Of a DNA stretch of 64,000 nt, positions 27,191-36,523 are shown in pieces (positions within the stretch are counted from its first letter, which is position 1; each line of letters begins with the position of its first letter). Under the pieces are notes generated by a model that worked only from the letters and a program-made list of their open reading frames with translations, searched no databases and was not told the DNA's origin. Origin of the DNA: Diaphorobacter sp. HDW4A (GTDB taxonomy: Bacteria > Pseudomonadota > Gammaproteobacteria > Burkholderiales > Burkholderiaceae_C); the NCBI RefSeq assembly GCF_011305995.1, contig NZ_CP049910.1, positions 2,046,001-2,110,000 of the forward strand, written 5' to 3'. A program made the position numbers and the translations under genes.

Positions 27191-28495
27191 TCAGGCAGCC
27201 TGACGCGTCAAAGGGGCGGCTTGCTGAACGGCGGGCTGGTGCGACAGGATGAAATCACGCACGCGTGGGTAGACCAGTTCGCGCCAGCGGCGGCCGCTGA
27301 AAATGCCATAGTGACCGGCCCCCGTGACTTCCATGTGCGAGCGGTCCTCCTTGGGAATGCCGGAGCAGATGTCCTGAGCCGCCTCAGTCTGGCCAGAACC
27401 GGAGATGTCGTCGAGTTCGCCTTCCACGGTCAGCAGGGCAGTGGTCTTGATGTCCTGAGGGCGCACGCGCTCGAGGTTGCCCTCGGGCGACTTCACGTCC
27501 CAAGTGCCTTCGACCAGGCTGTACTTCTGGAACACTGTCTGGATGGTTTCCAGATAGTAATCGGCGTCCATGTCGAGCACGGCGTTGTACTCGTCGTAGA
27601 ATTTGCGGTGGGCTTCGGCGCTGGCGTCGTCACCGCGCACCAAATCCTTGAAGTAGTCGTAGTGACTGTTGGCGTGGCGGTCGGGGTTCATCGCCACGAA
27701 ACCGCTGTGCTGCATGAAGCCGGGATAGACGCGGCGCCCCGCGCCCGGGAATTTCTCGGGCACACGATAGATCACGTTGTTCTCGAACCAGTCGATGGTG
27801 TGCTGCGTGGCCAGATTGTTCACGGCCGTCGGCGAGCGACGTGCGTCGATCGGACCGCCCATCATCGTCATGGACAACGGCGTCTTCTCGCCGCGCGAGG
27901 CCATCAGCGAGATTGCGGCCAGCACCGGCACGGTTGGCTGGCAAACGCTCATCACGTGGCAGTTGCCATAGATGGACTGCAGGTGACGGACGAAGTCCTG
28001 CACGTAATTCACGTAGTCGTCGAGGTGGAACTCGCCTTCGGACGTGGGCACCAGACGGGCATTCTTCCAATCGGTGATGTAGACCTTGTGGCCGCTGAGC
28101 ATGGTCTTGACCGTGTCGCGCAGCAGGGTGGCATAGTGACCGGACAATGGCGCAACAATCAGTACCACGGGCTGACCCTTGAGTGCGGACAGCGTTGGCG
28201 GATCGTCGGAAAAACGCTTGAACCGACGCAGTTCGCAAAACGGCTTGTCGACTTCGATGCGCTCATGAATCGCGACTTCGACATCGTTTACCTTGACGGT
28301 GGCAATGCCGAATTGCGGCTTCTCGTAGTCCTTACCCAGTCGATACATCAGGTCGTAACCGGCGGCCATGCGCTGGGCTACGGTGGTCTGGCTGAGCGGC
28401 GTCTGTGGGTTGCTGAACATTTTGGAAGCCACTTGCGCGAGTTCGGCAAAGGGTTCCATCAAAGAGCGCTGAGCTTCGTAAATGGTGTAGAGCAT
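27191..28495 (-). CDS. phaZ: Intracellular poly(3-hydroxybutyrate) depolymerase PhaZ
   Basis: PhaZ breaks down intracellular PHB granules. From the ATG at 28495 the product has 434 residues. As in the Ralstonia PhaZ1 family, the nucleophile is a Cys (~185 in VMSVCQPTVP) rather than a Ser. The other triad members are an Asp in EGELDDISG and a His in GAGHYGIFSG. The start MLYTIYEAQRSLMEP is the usual family N-terminus; the open frame upstream is not needed. It stands about 11 kb from phaCAB, with 35 bp to the rsxB-like gene downstream. Confidence 0.93.
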   Translation of the reverse strand: MLYTIYEAQRSLMEPFAELAQVASKMFSNPQTPLSQTTVAQRMAAGYDLMYRLGKDYEKPQFGIATVKVNDVEVAIHERIEVDKPFCELRRFKRFSDDPPTLSALKGQPVVLIVAPLSGHYATLLRDTVKTMLSGHKVYITDWKNARLVPTSEGEFHLDDYVNYVQDFVRHLQSIYGNCHVMSVCQPTVPVLAAISLMASRGEKTPLSMTMMGGPIDARRSPTAVNNLATQHTIDWFENNVIYRVPEKFPGAGRRVYPGFMQHSGFVAMNPDRHANSHYDYFKDLVRGDDASAEAHRKFYDEYNAVLDMDADYYLETIQTVFQKYSLVEGTWDVKSPEGNLERVRPQDIKTTALLTVEGELDDISGSGQTEAAQDICSGIPKEDRSHMEVTGAGHYGIFSGRRWRELVYPRVRDFILSHQPAVQQAAPLTRQAA

Positions 28496-28832
28496 CAGTG
28501 GGGCCACTTTCAGTAATGTTGCAGTGCAATATAGCAGGGGTTTTGGGCGATTGTCAGAGAGTGGAATCACCTACTAAACGTGGGACAACACGCTTTCAGA
28601 GGCAATCTTCCCGGGTTGACCCACAAACACATTGCAAACTTTTGTTATTAAACGACACCTGCCGATTAACTTTTACTGGCGTCGGAGCGATCACCGGGTT
28701 CGGCTCCGAGGAGATTGACTGAAATCAAGTGTGGCACCTTTGGGTTACGCAGGCTTTACAGGGAGGATCCACTCACATGTGTGCATGGAAATCTGTCAAG
28801 CGCGCAGAGATGCAGTACGTTTCGACACGGAT
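28496..28832. other. Intergenic region between phaZ and the alarmone synthetase gene
   Basis: No gene longer than ~25 codons is supported here. It must hold the phaZ promoter, but I could not identify one with confidence. A 22-codon ORF at 28777-28845 preceded by GGGAGG is noted under rejected items. Confidence 0.5.
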
Positions 28833-29927
28833 TCAGAGGTTTTGAACAGGAACGTTCATCAAGAGCCAGGCCTCGAAGGCCTCACGTGAACTGTTGCGCA
28901 GAGCGCGCCGGAAGACTGTCTTGTCGCCCAAGTACAGGCAGTGCCGGATCACCGTGTAGGGGTTGAAACTGCTGCCGGGGTTCTGTTCGTCGAAGAATTG
29001 CTTGTAGCGCTTGACGACGGCGATGTTCTCTCGCAAAAGCGCGTTGAAGCGCGCTCGTGTGACGCCGGGCGCCCAGGCGCGAACGTCGTCCACGAACATG
29101 TCGACCTTGTGTGCGTCGAAGTCGAAATCCTTGAAGAAATGCTGCGCGATCTTCAGAAATGTAAATGCGTTGAGTTCGCTGCCCATGGCGACGGCCTGTT
29201 GTGGCTCGTCGCCAGCATCCGCGTCATTCAGATTGGCCGTCTCGTCCACGGCGCGCAGCAGTTCGGCGTCGGTTGCGTCGCGGATCTGGCGGAATTCGCG
29301 GTCAGCCAGCTCGAACAAGGCGGAGAGCACATTGATACGCCGCTTCAGTTCGGCGGGAATCGACTTCTTGTACTTGATCTTGTGATCCAGCACGCTCCAC
29401 GAATCCTGAATGATGGTGCGCACCTGCAGCTCGAACGGAATGTGTGCGTAACCCGCGTTCTCGGGCAGGGCTGCCTGCTCGGCGTTGAGCCGCAGGTCCA
29501 GATGCAGCCCCTTGTAGCCGAATGAGGCCTCGGTACTTTCGACCGCGCTGACCTTGTCGGTCACGTCGATCACATCAAAATAATGGCTGACGATCTGCGC
29601 CACTTTTTCCAGCTCGTCCTCGTAGAGGCAGACCACGCGCAGGCCGATCAGGTCGGTGATGTAGTCCTGAATCTCGTAGTCGATGCCGGATTCCTCCAGC
29701 GTCGCACGGTACTTGCGCGAGAACTTGCGCAAGCATTCCTCGCGATCCTTGACGCGGCCCTCGACTTTGGAGATCTCGATGCCTTCCACCTTGGAGAGCA
29801 CCGACTGCAGCAAAGCCATATAGAACGCGCAAGCGTGTTCCAGAACGGGCAGTTCCTGCACATAGTATTGACGGAACGCGTGTTCCTCAGCGGGGAGATC
29901 GTTTTTGTGGGCCAGATTCGAAGCCAT
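28833..29927 (-). CDS. RelA/SpoT-domain (p)ppGpp synthetase-like protein
   Basis: This is a stand-alone nucleotidyltransferase of 364 residues related to the RelA/SpoT synthetase domain, without the HD hydrolase, TGS or ACT domains of long RSH proteins. Conserved pieces are KVEGRVKDREECLRKFSRK (GTP/ATP-binding basic residues), DLIGLRVVCLYEDEL (metal Asp and Glu) and SFGYKGLHLDL. The synthetase end motif FELQVRTIIQDSWSVLDHK is also present. These suggest an active synthetase. The C-terminal ~150 residues are outside the known domain. The preferred ATG is 29927; the open frame extends upstream to 30047. Confidence 0.85.
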   Translation of the reverse strand: MASNLAHKNDLPAEEHAFRQYYVQELPVLEHACAFYMALLQSVLSKVEGIEISKVEGRVKDREECLRKFSRKYRATLEESGIDYEIQDYITDLIGLRVVCLYEDELEKVAQIVSHYFDVIDVTDKVSAVESTEASFGYKGLHLDLRLNAEQAALPENAGYAHIPFELQVRTIIQDSWSVLDHKIKYKKSIPAELKRRINVLSALFELADREFRQIRDATDAELLRAVDETANLNDADAGDEPQQAVAMGSELNAFTFLKIAQHFFKDFDFDAHKVDMFVDDVRAWAPGVTRARFNALLRENIAVVKRYKQFFDEQNPGSSFNPYTVIRHCLYLGDKTVFRRALRNSSREAFEAWLLMNVPVQNL

Positions 29928-30105
29928 GCGCAGTACATCCAGAAATTCGGGCGCACCACAAGACTTGAATGCTGCGGGCTGCCGGTGCGGGGATGCTAGT
30001 CCAATACTTGCTCTTGGCAGGCAAATGCCTGTAGGAGAAAGCCACAATTGAAAGTCATGATGCGCTTGAGCTAGCGATAAATCAATCGCTGTCCAGATTC
30101 GGCTG

Positions 30106-31152
30106 TCAGCCGATCTGGAGTTCGGCCATCTCGTTCGGGCTGAATGCGGCGCTCGGCTTGGTGCGCGCGATCTGCATGATTTCGCGGGCGGGCAGGTGCT
30201 TCAAGCGATGATCGCTCCATACCTGACGCCAGCGCCGTGCTCCGGGTAGACCGTTGCGCAGTCCCAGCATGTGGCGCGCAATCGAATACCAGTGCGTGCC
30301 GAGCTTCGCGGCTTCGTATTCCATGTAGTCCACCATGCGCTCTTCGACCAGCTCACGGGTGAGCCCGTTCGGAGCATCGCCATAGAACACCTCGTCCCAA
30401 CGAGCCAGCCACCACGGGTTGTGATAGGCCTCGCGGCCCACCATCACGCCGTCGAGCACTTCGAGCTGATCGAGCACCGCGCTGTCCGCGACGAATCCGC
30501 CATTGATCGCAATCGTCAGTTGCGGAAAGTCCTTCTTCAACTGCGCCACCACGTCATAGCGCAGGGGCGGAATTTCGCGGTTCTCCTTGGGCGACAGGCC
30601 CTTGAGCCAGGCGTTGCGCGCATGGGCGATGAAGACCGTGCAACCCGCTTCGGCCACCGTGCCCACGAAATCGCGCACAAAGCTGTATTCCTCGACCTTG
30701 TCAATGCCGATACGGTGCTTGACCGTCACCGGCACGGACACCGCATCCACCATGGCCTTCACGCAATCGGCAACGAGCTGCGGCTCGTTCATCAGGCAGG
30801 CGCCAAAGGCGCCGCGCTGCACCCGCTCGCTCGGGCAGCCGCAGTTCAGGTTGATCTCGTCATAGCCCCATTGCTCGCCAAGCTTGGCGCTGTGGGCCAG
30901 ATCGCTCGGCTCGCTGCCACCAAGCTGCAGCGCGACTGGATGCTCCGCCTCACCAAAGCGCAGATGGCGCTCCACATCCCCATGCACCAGCGCGCCGGTC
31001 GTCACCATCTCGGTATAAAGCAGCGTGTGGCGGCTCAGGAGGCGGTGCAGGTGGCGGCAATGACGGTCCGTCCAGTCCATCATCGGCGCTACGGAGGTGC
31101 GCCATGGGCTGAAATCGGTGATGGTGGAAGTGGTGTGTTGTTTCGTATTCAT
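30106..31152 (-). CDS. dusA: tRNA-dihydrouridine(20/20a) synthase DusA
   Basis: DusA reduces uridine to dihydrouridine at positions 20/20a of tRNA with FMN and NADPH. The 348-residue protein has the start SVAPMMDWTDRHCR and the catalytic Cys motif NLNCGCPSERVQRGAFGACL. It also has VTVKHRIGID and a FMN-phosphate stretch around INGGFVADS and DGVMVGREAYHNPW. The start is ATG 31152 (MNTKQHTTSTITDFSPW); the upstream open frame to 31212 is weaker. A stem-loop spans the stop codon (30093-30118). Confidence 0.94.
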   Translation of the reverse strand: MNTKQHTTSTITDFSPWRTSVAPMMDWTDRHCRHLHRLLSRHTLLYTEMVTTGALVHGDVERHLRFGEAEHPVALQLGGSEPSDLAHSAKLGEQWGYDEINLNCGCPSERVQRGAFGACLMNEPQLVADCVKAMVDAVSVPVTVKHRIGIDKVEEYSFVRDFVGTVAEAGCTVFIAHARNAWLKGLSPKENREIPPLRYDVVAQLKKDFPQLTIAINGGFVADSAVLDQLEVLDGVMVGREAYHNPWWLARWDEVFYGDAPNGLTRELVEERMVDYMEYEAAKLGTHWYSIARHMLGLRNGLPGARRWRQVWSDHRLKHLPAREIMQIARTKPSAAFSPNEMAELQIG

Positions 31153-31317
31153 GCTGAGGCTGGGCACGGCGCGAGGCTCATTCTGGCCTGTCCACAAACG
31201 CCGCAAGAGCACGAACGCACCGAATGCTCAGTCCAGTTCGCCTCTGGTGAAAGGTGATATTGTGCACTTGTAAGATTTATGCATGCAGCAGCAAGGCCTT
31301 CATTTGCTAGCGCCGGC

Positions 31318-31601
<284 letters not shown>

Positions 31602-31772
31602 CCCGATTGCCGGTTGGCAAAGTCTCCACTAACCTCGCAAGTGCCGACGAGAAACGATCAAGCCAATGAAGTCCTTGGCTTGGCAAACTTCATTCCGACA
31701 AGGGGTGCTGGTTTCATCTGGAGCGCTAAACTCTGAAACTAAGTTACATCAAAAATTGCGCTGGAGGCGTGA

Positions 31773-33053
31773 ATGCATTTCGACATAGTGATTGTTGGCG
31801 GAGGTGCCGGCGGGCTGGAACTTGCGGCCCAGCTCGGTAGGCGGCTGGGCAAGACGCTTGGAGGTGAGCGCATTCTGCTCATCGACAAGTTCCCGTTCCA
31901 TATCTGGAAGCCCACCCTGCACGAGGTGGCGGCGGGCACGCTCGACGCGCATCAGGAGGGGCTCTCCTACACGGTGCTGGCCCGGCGCAATCACTTCAGC
32001 TTCACGATGGGTGAGTTCAGCGGGCTCGATGCGCGCGGCAAGACCATTACGCTGGCGGCCATTCACAAGAACGATGGCGAAGAGATCGTGCCCTCGCGCA
32101 CCATCAGCTTCAAGCGGCTGGTGCTGGCGCTGGGCAGCGGCTCCAATTCGTTCGGCACGCCGGGCATCGAGAACGCCTACCTGCTCGAGAACGTGCGCGA
32201 CGCCCAGCGCTTTCATGCTGATTGGCTGAGCGCCAGCGCGCGTGCCTCGTTCGCGAGCAACCGGTCGCTGTCGATCGCCATTGTCGGCGCGGGTGCGACT
32301 GGCGTGGAGCTAACAGCAGAGCTGCTCGAGGCCCATGCCGCGTTGCTCGAGAGCCTTGGCAGCAACCAACGCTTTCGGCTCGACATCACGCTGGTCGAGG
32401 GCGGCGATCGCATTCTGGGCGGGCTGCCGCCGCGCATCTCGGAGCAGGCGACCGTGGCGCTCAGGCGCAAGCAAGTGAAGGTGCTGCTCGACACCCGCGT
32501 TCAGGAGCTCAAGAAGGGCGTGCTGATCACTTCGGCCGGAGAGATCGCGGCGGACTTGATCGTCTGGGCGGCCGGTATCAAGGCGGCGGATTCGAACGCC
32601 CAGATCGGCCTCACGGTGAACCGCATCAATCAGTTCGTGGTCGACAACCATCTCCGCACCAGCGTGCCCGAGATCTACGCCTTCGGCGATTGCGCCGCCG
32701 CGCCTTGGGGAGACGACAAGACCGTCCCCGCGCGCGCGCAGGCCGCACACCAGCAGGCCACGTATCTCTGCAAGGTGCTGGGCGCAATGCTGCGCGAGCA
32801 CGAGGTCGATGAGCCCTATGTCTACCAGGACTTCGGCTCGCTGGTTTCGCTGGGCGACAACAAGGGCGTCGGCAACCTGATGGGCGGCCTCGCGGGCAAG
32901 AACTTCTTCGTCGAAGGTCTGATCGCCAAGTGGATGTACATCTCGCTGCACCTCATGCACCACAGGGCGATTCTCGGCATCGGCAAGACCGGGGTGCTGG
33001 CGCTCGCGCGGCTGCTGCAGCAGCGGGTGTCTGGGCGGCTCAAGCTGCATTGA
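31773..33053 (+). CDS. ndh: Type II NADH:quinone dehydrogenase-like FAD oxidoreductase
   Basis: This membrane-associated flavoprotein passes electrons from NADH to quinone without pumping protons. The 426-residue protein has an FAD-binding dinucleotide motif at the N-terminus (IVIVGGGAGGLELA) and the family stretch FHIWKPTLHEVAAGT. A second dinucleotide motif for NADH (AIVGAGATGVELTAEL) follows, then IYAFGDCAAAP near the second half. The C-terminal ~50 residues are amphipathic and basic, as in Ndh proteins that bind the membrane surface. The gene stands alone, downstream of the IS3-derived element. Confidence 0.88.
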   Translation: MHFDIVIVGGGAGGLELAAQLGRRLGKTLGGERILLIDKFPFHIWKPTLHEVAAGTLDAHQEGLSYTVLARRNHFSFTMGEFSGLDARGKTITLAAIHKNDGEEIVPSRTISFKRLVLALGSGSNSFGTPGIENAYLLENVRDAQRFHADWLSASARASFASNRSLSIAIVGAGATGVELTAELLEAHAALLESLGSNQRFRLDITLVEGGDRILGGLPPRISEQATVALRRKQVKVLLDTRVQELKKGVLITSAGEIAADLIVWAAGIKAADSNAQIGLTVNRINQFVVDNHLRTSVPEIYAFGDCAAAPWGDDKTVPARAQAAHQQATYLCKVLGAMLREHEVDEPYVYQDFGSLVSLGDNKGVGNLMGGLAGKNFFVEGLIAKWMYISLHLMHHRAILGIGKTGVLALARLLQQRVSGRLKLH

Positions 33054-33068
33054 GCGTAGTCTGGCCAT

Positions 33069-34208
33069 TCAAAACTGGGTCGGCAGACTTGGCGCCATGC
33101 GGCGAACGCATTCATGCATTCGCCTGCCGATGGTTTGCTTGCCCGGATCGGCTGCGTTTTTCAACAACGTGCCCGCATGCAGCATGGCGGTATAGCTGCC
33201 GTTGAGGGCTAGGTAGTTGAACAGCCGGGTGGCCTTGTCGCTTGGGTAGGGCAGGTCGAACAGGCCGGATTCATCGAGATAGAAATCCGCAACCTCATGC
33301 CGGATCATCCAGCCCTGAAGCTGGCTGATCCGCGCGCTGACGATAGGATCGGCACTTTGTGTTTTGCTCAGGGCGCGCGTGGCGAGAAAGACCGCCATCC
33401 AGTTGCCATGCTGCGCGGCGAGCAGCAGGTCGCTCCACAGTTTCTGCGCTTCGAGATACTGGGTCTTGGCATCCCATGACACTTTGCCCTGGAAGGCCAG
33501 TTCCCGGGTGAACAGCCAGGTACGGACCTGCTGGGCGGAGCGCAGATATCGCGTGACTGCGGCCTGATGCGGCACTGGGCCGATCTGCTCCGGCGAACGG
33601 CAGGTGAACTTCAAAACGTTCACATCCATCTGGTCGAAGACACGGAGTTTCTGACTGATTTCGGAAAAGTTGATGCCGGGATTTCGCCAGTGTTGGGGCA
33701 GGGTGCCCAGCCATGCGAATTCGTCTTCATTGGCCGCCACCGCGCGGTCATATCGGCGCTGCTCCTCCTTACGCTCGTTCTCCGCTTGCTCTCGAACATT
33801 TCTGTGCGTGTCCACCTCTTTCCACCAATCGGTGGGCAAAGGCGTCAGCGGCTTGATGCAGCCCTGAAATGCCTCCTCGTCCAGCGCCCAGCAGGCATCG
33901 GCGATTTCATATTCCATCTTGAAGCTCGAGGTCTCCAACCGATACCGGGTCTGCCCGGGCTGGCGTGTGATGCCCACCGAGCCCGCCCGCGTGGTGTCGC
34001 CGCGATACACCACCTTTTCCTCCCCCACAAGCCATCGATAGGTATCGACCGGCCACGATGATGGAGCGCCGGGAAGGCGCCCCAGATGGATGCGATGGGT
34101 GCTTGTGTCTATGGGTGTCAGCGCGGTGGTCTGCCCCATGGTGGGCAGCAGCAAGGCTGCGAGCAAGGTCGTCAGCAGGATTTGGCGAAGCGTGCGGGGA
34201 GGCTGCAT
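33069..34208 (-). CDS. Exported protein of unknown function
   Basis: The 379-residue product starts with a clear signal peptide from the ATG at 34208 (MQPPRTLRQILLTTLLAALL, cut near residues 22-28). The rest is hydrophilic, with many Trp and Arg residues and a charged helical section near 145-170. The C-terminal half (around LFNYLALNGSYTAMLHAGTL) resembles helical Sel1/TPR-type repeats, but no repeat is clear enough to name. Two Cys residues near 105-117 (ADACWALDEEAFQGC) could form a disulfide. It is convergent with ndh (16 bp between stops). I do not recognise a family. Confidence 0.7.
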   Translation of the reverse strand: MQPPRTLRQILLTTLLAALLLPTMGQTTALTPIDTSTHRIHLGRLPGAPSSWPVDTYRWLVGEEKVVYRGDTTRAGSVGITRQPGQTRYRLETSSFKMEYEIADACWALDEEAFQGCIKPLTPLPTDWWKEVDTHRNVREQAENERKEEQRRYDRAVAANEDEFAWLGTLPQHWRNPGINFSEISQKLRVFDQMDVNVLKFTCRSPEQIGPVPHQAAVTRYLRSAQQVRTWLFTRELAFQGKVSWDAKTQYLEAQKLWSDLLLAAQHGNWMAVFLATRALSKTQSADPIVSARISQLQGWMIRHEVADFYLDESGLFDLPYPSDKATRLFNYLALNGSYTAMLHAGTLLKNAADPGKQTIGRRMHECVRRMAPSLPTQF

Positions 34209-34323
34209 GAGCTGGCGATCGGCAAAGGGAAGTTCGGGAATCCTACGTGACTGGCGTTGCTGGTGCATTGCTGGAGAGCTGCTTTGGTCCCGGTTTTGTC
34301 TGAAGCTGTGTATTCCTGCCTGA

Positions 34324-34908
34324 AGACGTGGTGGCAGTGTTGAGGGTGACTGGTTTCTCAGCGAAGAGTATCGCCTCGCCTGTCTGGAGAAACTTCGGTG
34401 GGGTGATGTATTCGTCTGCTCATGCTGCGGCTGTGTCGGCCAAGCCTATCGAGCCAGTCGTACCCGCTTGATGTGTCCGGGCTGTCAGTACCAGACAACG
34501 GTGACCGCAGAAACCATCTTTGAAAAAACACGAACACCCTTGCGTGTATGGCTGACTGCTGCGTGGTATCTGACCAATCAAAAGCAAGGCGTGAGCGCAA
34601 TGGGCTTGCAGCGTGTTCTGGGTCTGGGAAGCTATCAGACGGTGTGGACGATGCTGCACTGCTTTCGTCGCGCCATGGTGCGACTGCGTAGAGCCCAAAA
34701 CGAGCCGACGCGACGCAGGAGTCACATTGACAAGGTGCAAGTGGTCATTGCAGTAGAAATTCACGAACTCAAGGACATTGACATCTCACGCTACTCGCAA
34801 GATGAACTGGATGCGATTGCGAGAAAATTGAATGAGCGGCCCAAGAAGACCTTGGGGTATAGAACCCCGGCTGAGATGTTTAACGAGTGCGTTGCATCGA
34901 TCGGTTGA
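34324..34908 (+). pseudogene. Chimeric transposase remnant: IS1595-family N-terminal part fused to IS30-family C-terminus
   Basis: The frame is open from 34324 without a proper start. The first part is an IS1595 transposase: FLSEEYRLACLEKLRWG, Cys-rich zinc ribbon CSCCGC..MCPGC, and WYLTNQKQGVSAMGLQRVLG. After KVQVVIAVEIHELKD it switches to an IS30-family end, SRYSQDELDAIARKLNERP, then KKTLGYRTPAEMF. The DDE core of IS1595 is lost. An internal ATG at 34468 would give 146 residues. This is a product of nested insertions and deletion, not an active transposase. Confidence 0.78.
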
Positions 34909-35095
34909 ATCCACAGCCAAAACCTGACAGTCACATTCCAACTAACAGGCCCTTATTCAGATGCAAAAGGATAAGTGCACAATGGGGCGATCATCCTAAT
35001 TAATTCGTTGTCGACATCTCAAAATATCGTTGTTAGAATTTCACTTCGATAGTCAGTGTTCGTGTTTTTGAACTATTTACTCGGAGTGTTAATCG
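34909..35095. other. AT-rich spacer upstream of the lipoprotein gene
   Basis: The base composition drops to a clearly AT-rich stretch after the transposase remnant. No gene is seen. GGAG at about 35083 precedes the lipoprotein start, and the promoter is presumably within this spacer. Confidence 0.5.
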
Positions 35096-35881
35096 ATGAA
35101 TAAAATACGAATTGCAAAATTCACATTATTGATATTGACGCCCGCAATCTTCTGGGCTTGTGGTGGTGGCGGTAATAACCCTAACTCACCGGCGGGAAAT
35201 AACGGCTTTCTGATCGGCGGAACCGTCGCTGGCCTTGTGAACGATAAAAAGGTCGTTCTACAGAATAATGGAGATGATGAACTCAGGGTTATCCAGAACG
35301 GTAATTTCGTATTCAACAAAATCGTGGATCCCGGAGCAAATTATTCGGTTACCGTGAAGATCCAACCAGACGGATTGAATTGCGCAGTCGATGCCGGCTC
35401 AGGTAAAGCGATTGCTGATATTAACCATGTTAAAGTGGAATGCACTCCGACGTCTGTAACAGGCATCGCACAACTTGTAGGCAACTGGGATAAGCCAGAT
35501 TCTTGTCGCCCTGTTTGGAAAGGAGTCGCCTATGCGTATGACTTCCTTGGTATTAATATGCAAGAAAATATGCCAACCATAACGTATGGAATGCATGTTT
35601 ACAATACCAGTGATTGCAAGACCGATTTTTGGTTCGATTTTTATTATTATAAAGAGGCAGCCACAACAGTGCGCTCGACCTTTGTATATAAAGACATTCC
35701 TATATTCCGTTTATCACTCTTTATAGATAATCAAGAAAGATTGGAAGTTTTTTGGATATCTCATCAGCAGAAAAAAATATGTTGGATGGTCGATAATCTG
35801 GAGGAAACTGATGAAGCGCTCGGTGAAAAAATTATCCTCATCCCGAATTCGCCCTCGCCTTGCTATTCTCGATCAGAATAA
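35096..35881 (+). CDS. AT-rich predicted lipoprotein of unknown function
   Basis: The 261-residue product has a lipoprotein signal with lipobox FWAC (Cys ~22) followed by a Gly-rich linker (CGGGGNN). Residues ~38-120 (IGGTVAGLVNDKKVVLQNNG through HVKVEC) match a beta-sandwich-like unit often found in Burkholderiales surface lipoproteins. There it usually occurs as repeats; here it is a single copy. The remaining ~140 residues are unlike anything I recognise and have several Cys and Trp. Its codons and composition are far more AT-rich than its neighbours. With the transposase remnant next to it, that points to horizontal acquisition. Confidence 0.75.
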   Translation: MNKIRIAKFTLLILTPAIFWACGGGGNNPNSPAGNNGFLIGGTVAGLVNDKKVVLQNNGDDELRVIQNGNFVFNKIVDPGANYSVTVKIQPDGLNCAVDAGSGKAIADINHVKVECTPTSVTGIAQLVGNWDKPDSCRPVWKGVAYAYDFLGINMQENMPTITYGMHVYNTSDCKTDFWFDFYYYKEAATTVRSTFVYKDIPIFRLSLFIDNQERLEVFWISHQQKKICWMVDNLEETDEALGEKIILIPNSPSPCYSRSE

Positions 35882-36205
35882 AGAAATGCACCGATTTGAA
35901 GACTGGACTGTGAAAAAGATGGATGTGTGTTTTTTTACGTAATATCCACATGAAGGCAAGTGCATGATAGTTGTTGACAGGCTGTTATTGCCGGGCCGAA
36001 CTTTCAACCCAGACTGTCTGGCATGACTTTCAACGGAAGGAAATGGGCGGAAGCGGATAGGATTGAACATAAACCCGACATAAGCTGATGTTGATTTTTC
36101 CGGCCTACATTGGACTTCAAGAAAATCAACATCGACCCACTTCACCGCTTCAGGCCCAGCTCGCCATTAAGTTTCAGAGCCGCACCCGTGCACGCCTCAC
36201 CCGGC
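35882..36205. other. Non-coding stretch after the lipoprotein gene
   Basis: I see no supported gene in these ~320 bp. Composition changes from AT-rich to GC-rich near 36150, which may mark a junction between DNA of different origins. Confidence 0.4.
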
Positions 36206-36523
36206 TCACCCAGTAACGCACCCGTCCGCATTGACGAGATCGCACAGCGCCATCACCTCGGCATCTGGCCGTCCAAGATTCGCGCTGAGTTGTGCGACCA
36301 CTCCGATGCCTTCCGCAAGCTGTCGGTCGAGGGCTGCGGATCGATCCGCGAGATCGCGGCGGGCAATGGCGTCGGCTTGGGCTTGCGCGGCTACTAAGCG
36401 GCGCGAGAGCGACCCTACCGACGCTCCGGACGCATGCAGCTCGCCGGAGGTGCGCGGCGCTGGCCGGAAGTGGTTGCCCGACAGTCGGCCTCGGCAGATG
36501 AGAGCAGCCTTGCAGGCCAACAT
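36206..36523 (-). CDS. Uncertain ORF coupled to the upstream micro-protein gene
   Basis: This 105-codon frame starts at an ATG that overlaps the stop of the 44-residue membrane protein gene (TGATG). The C-terminal half (RRLVAAQAQADAIARRDLAD, then RSAALDRQLAEG) looks like a real Ala/Arg/Asp-rich helix. It is GC-rich in contrast to the flanks. I do not recognise a family. It may be a fragment of a phage or plasmid gene. The opposite-strand frame at 36110-36397 overlaps it and looks less protein-like. Confidence 0.3.
   Translation of the reverse strand: MLACKAALICRGRLSGNHFRPAPRTSGELHASGASVGSLSRRLVAAQAQADAIARRDLADRSAALDRQLAEGIGVVAQLSANLGRPDAEVMALCDLVNADGCVTG

Noticed and set aside
28777..28845. 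A 22-codon ORF preceded by GGGAGG
   Set aside because: It could be a micro-ORF, but there is no second copy or conservation to support it. It overlaps the end of the alarmone synthetase gene on the other strand, and the Shine-Dalgarno spacing (about 10-11 nt) is wide.
30093..30118. Stem-loop spanning the dusA stop codon
   Set aside because: The stem is good (CCAGAT..CGGCT / AGCCG..ATCTGG), but there is no T-run on the minus strand. It may contribute to termination, but the evidence is too weak to annotate it as a terminator.
36110..36397. A 95-codon plus-strand frame overlapping the uncertain ORF at 36206-36523
   Set aside because: Its composition is rich in Ser/Pro/His/Arg with no pattern of a folded protein. 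The minus-strand frame is the better candidate, and the region may not be coding at all.
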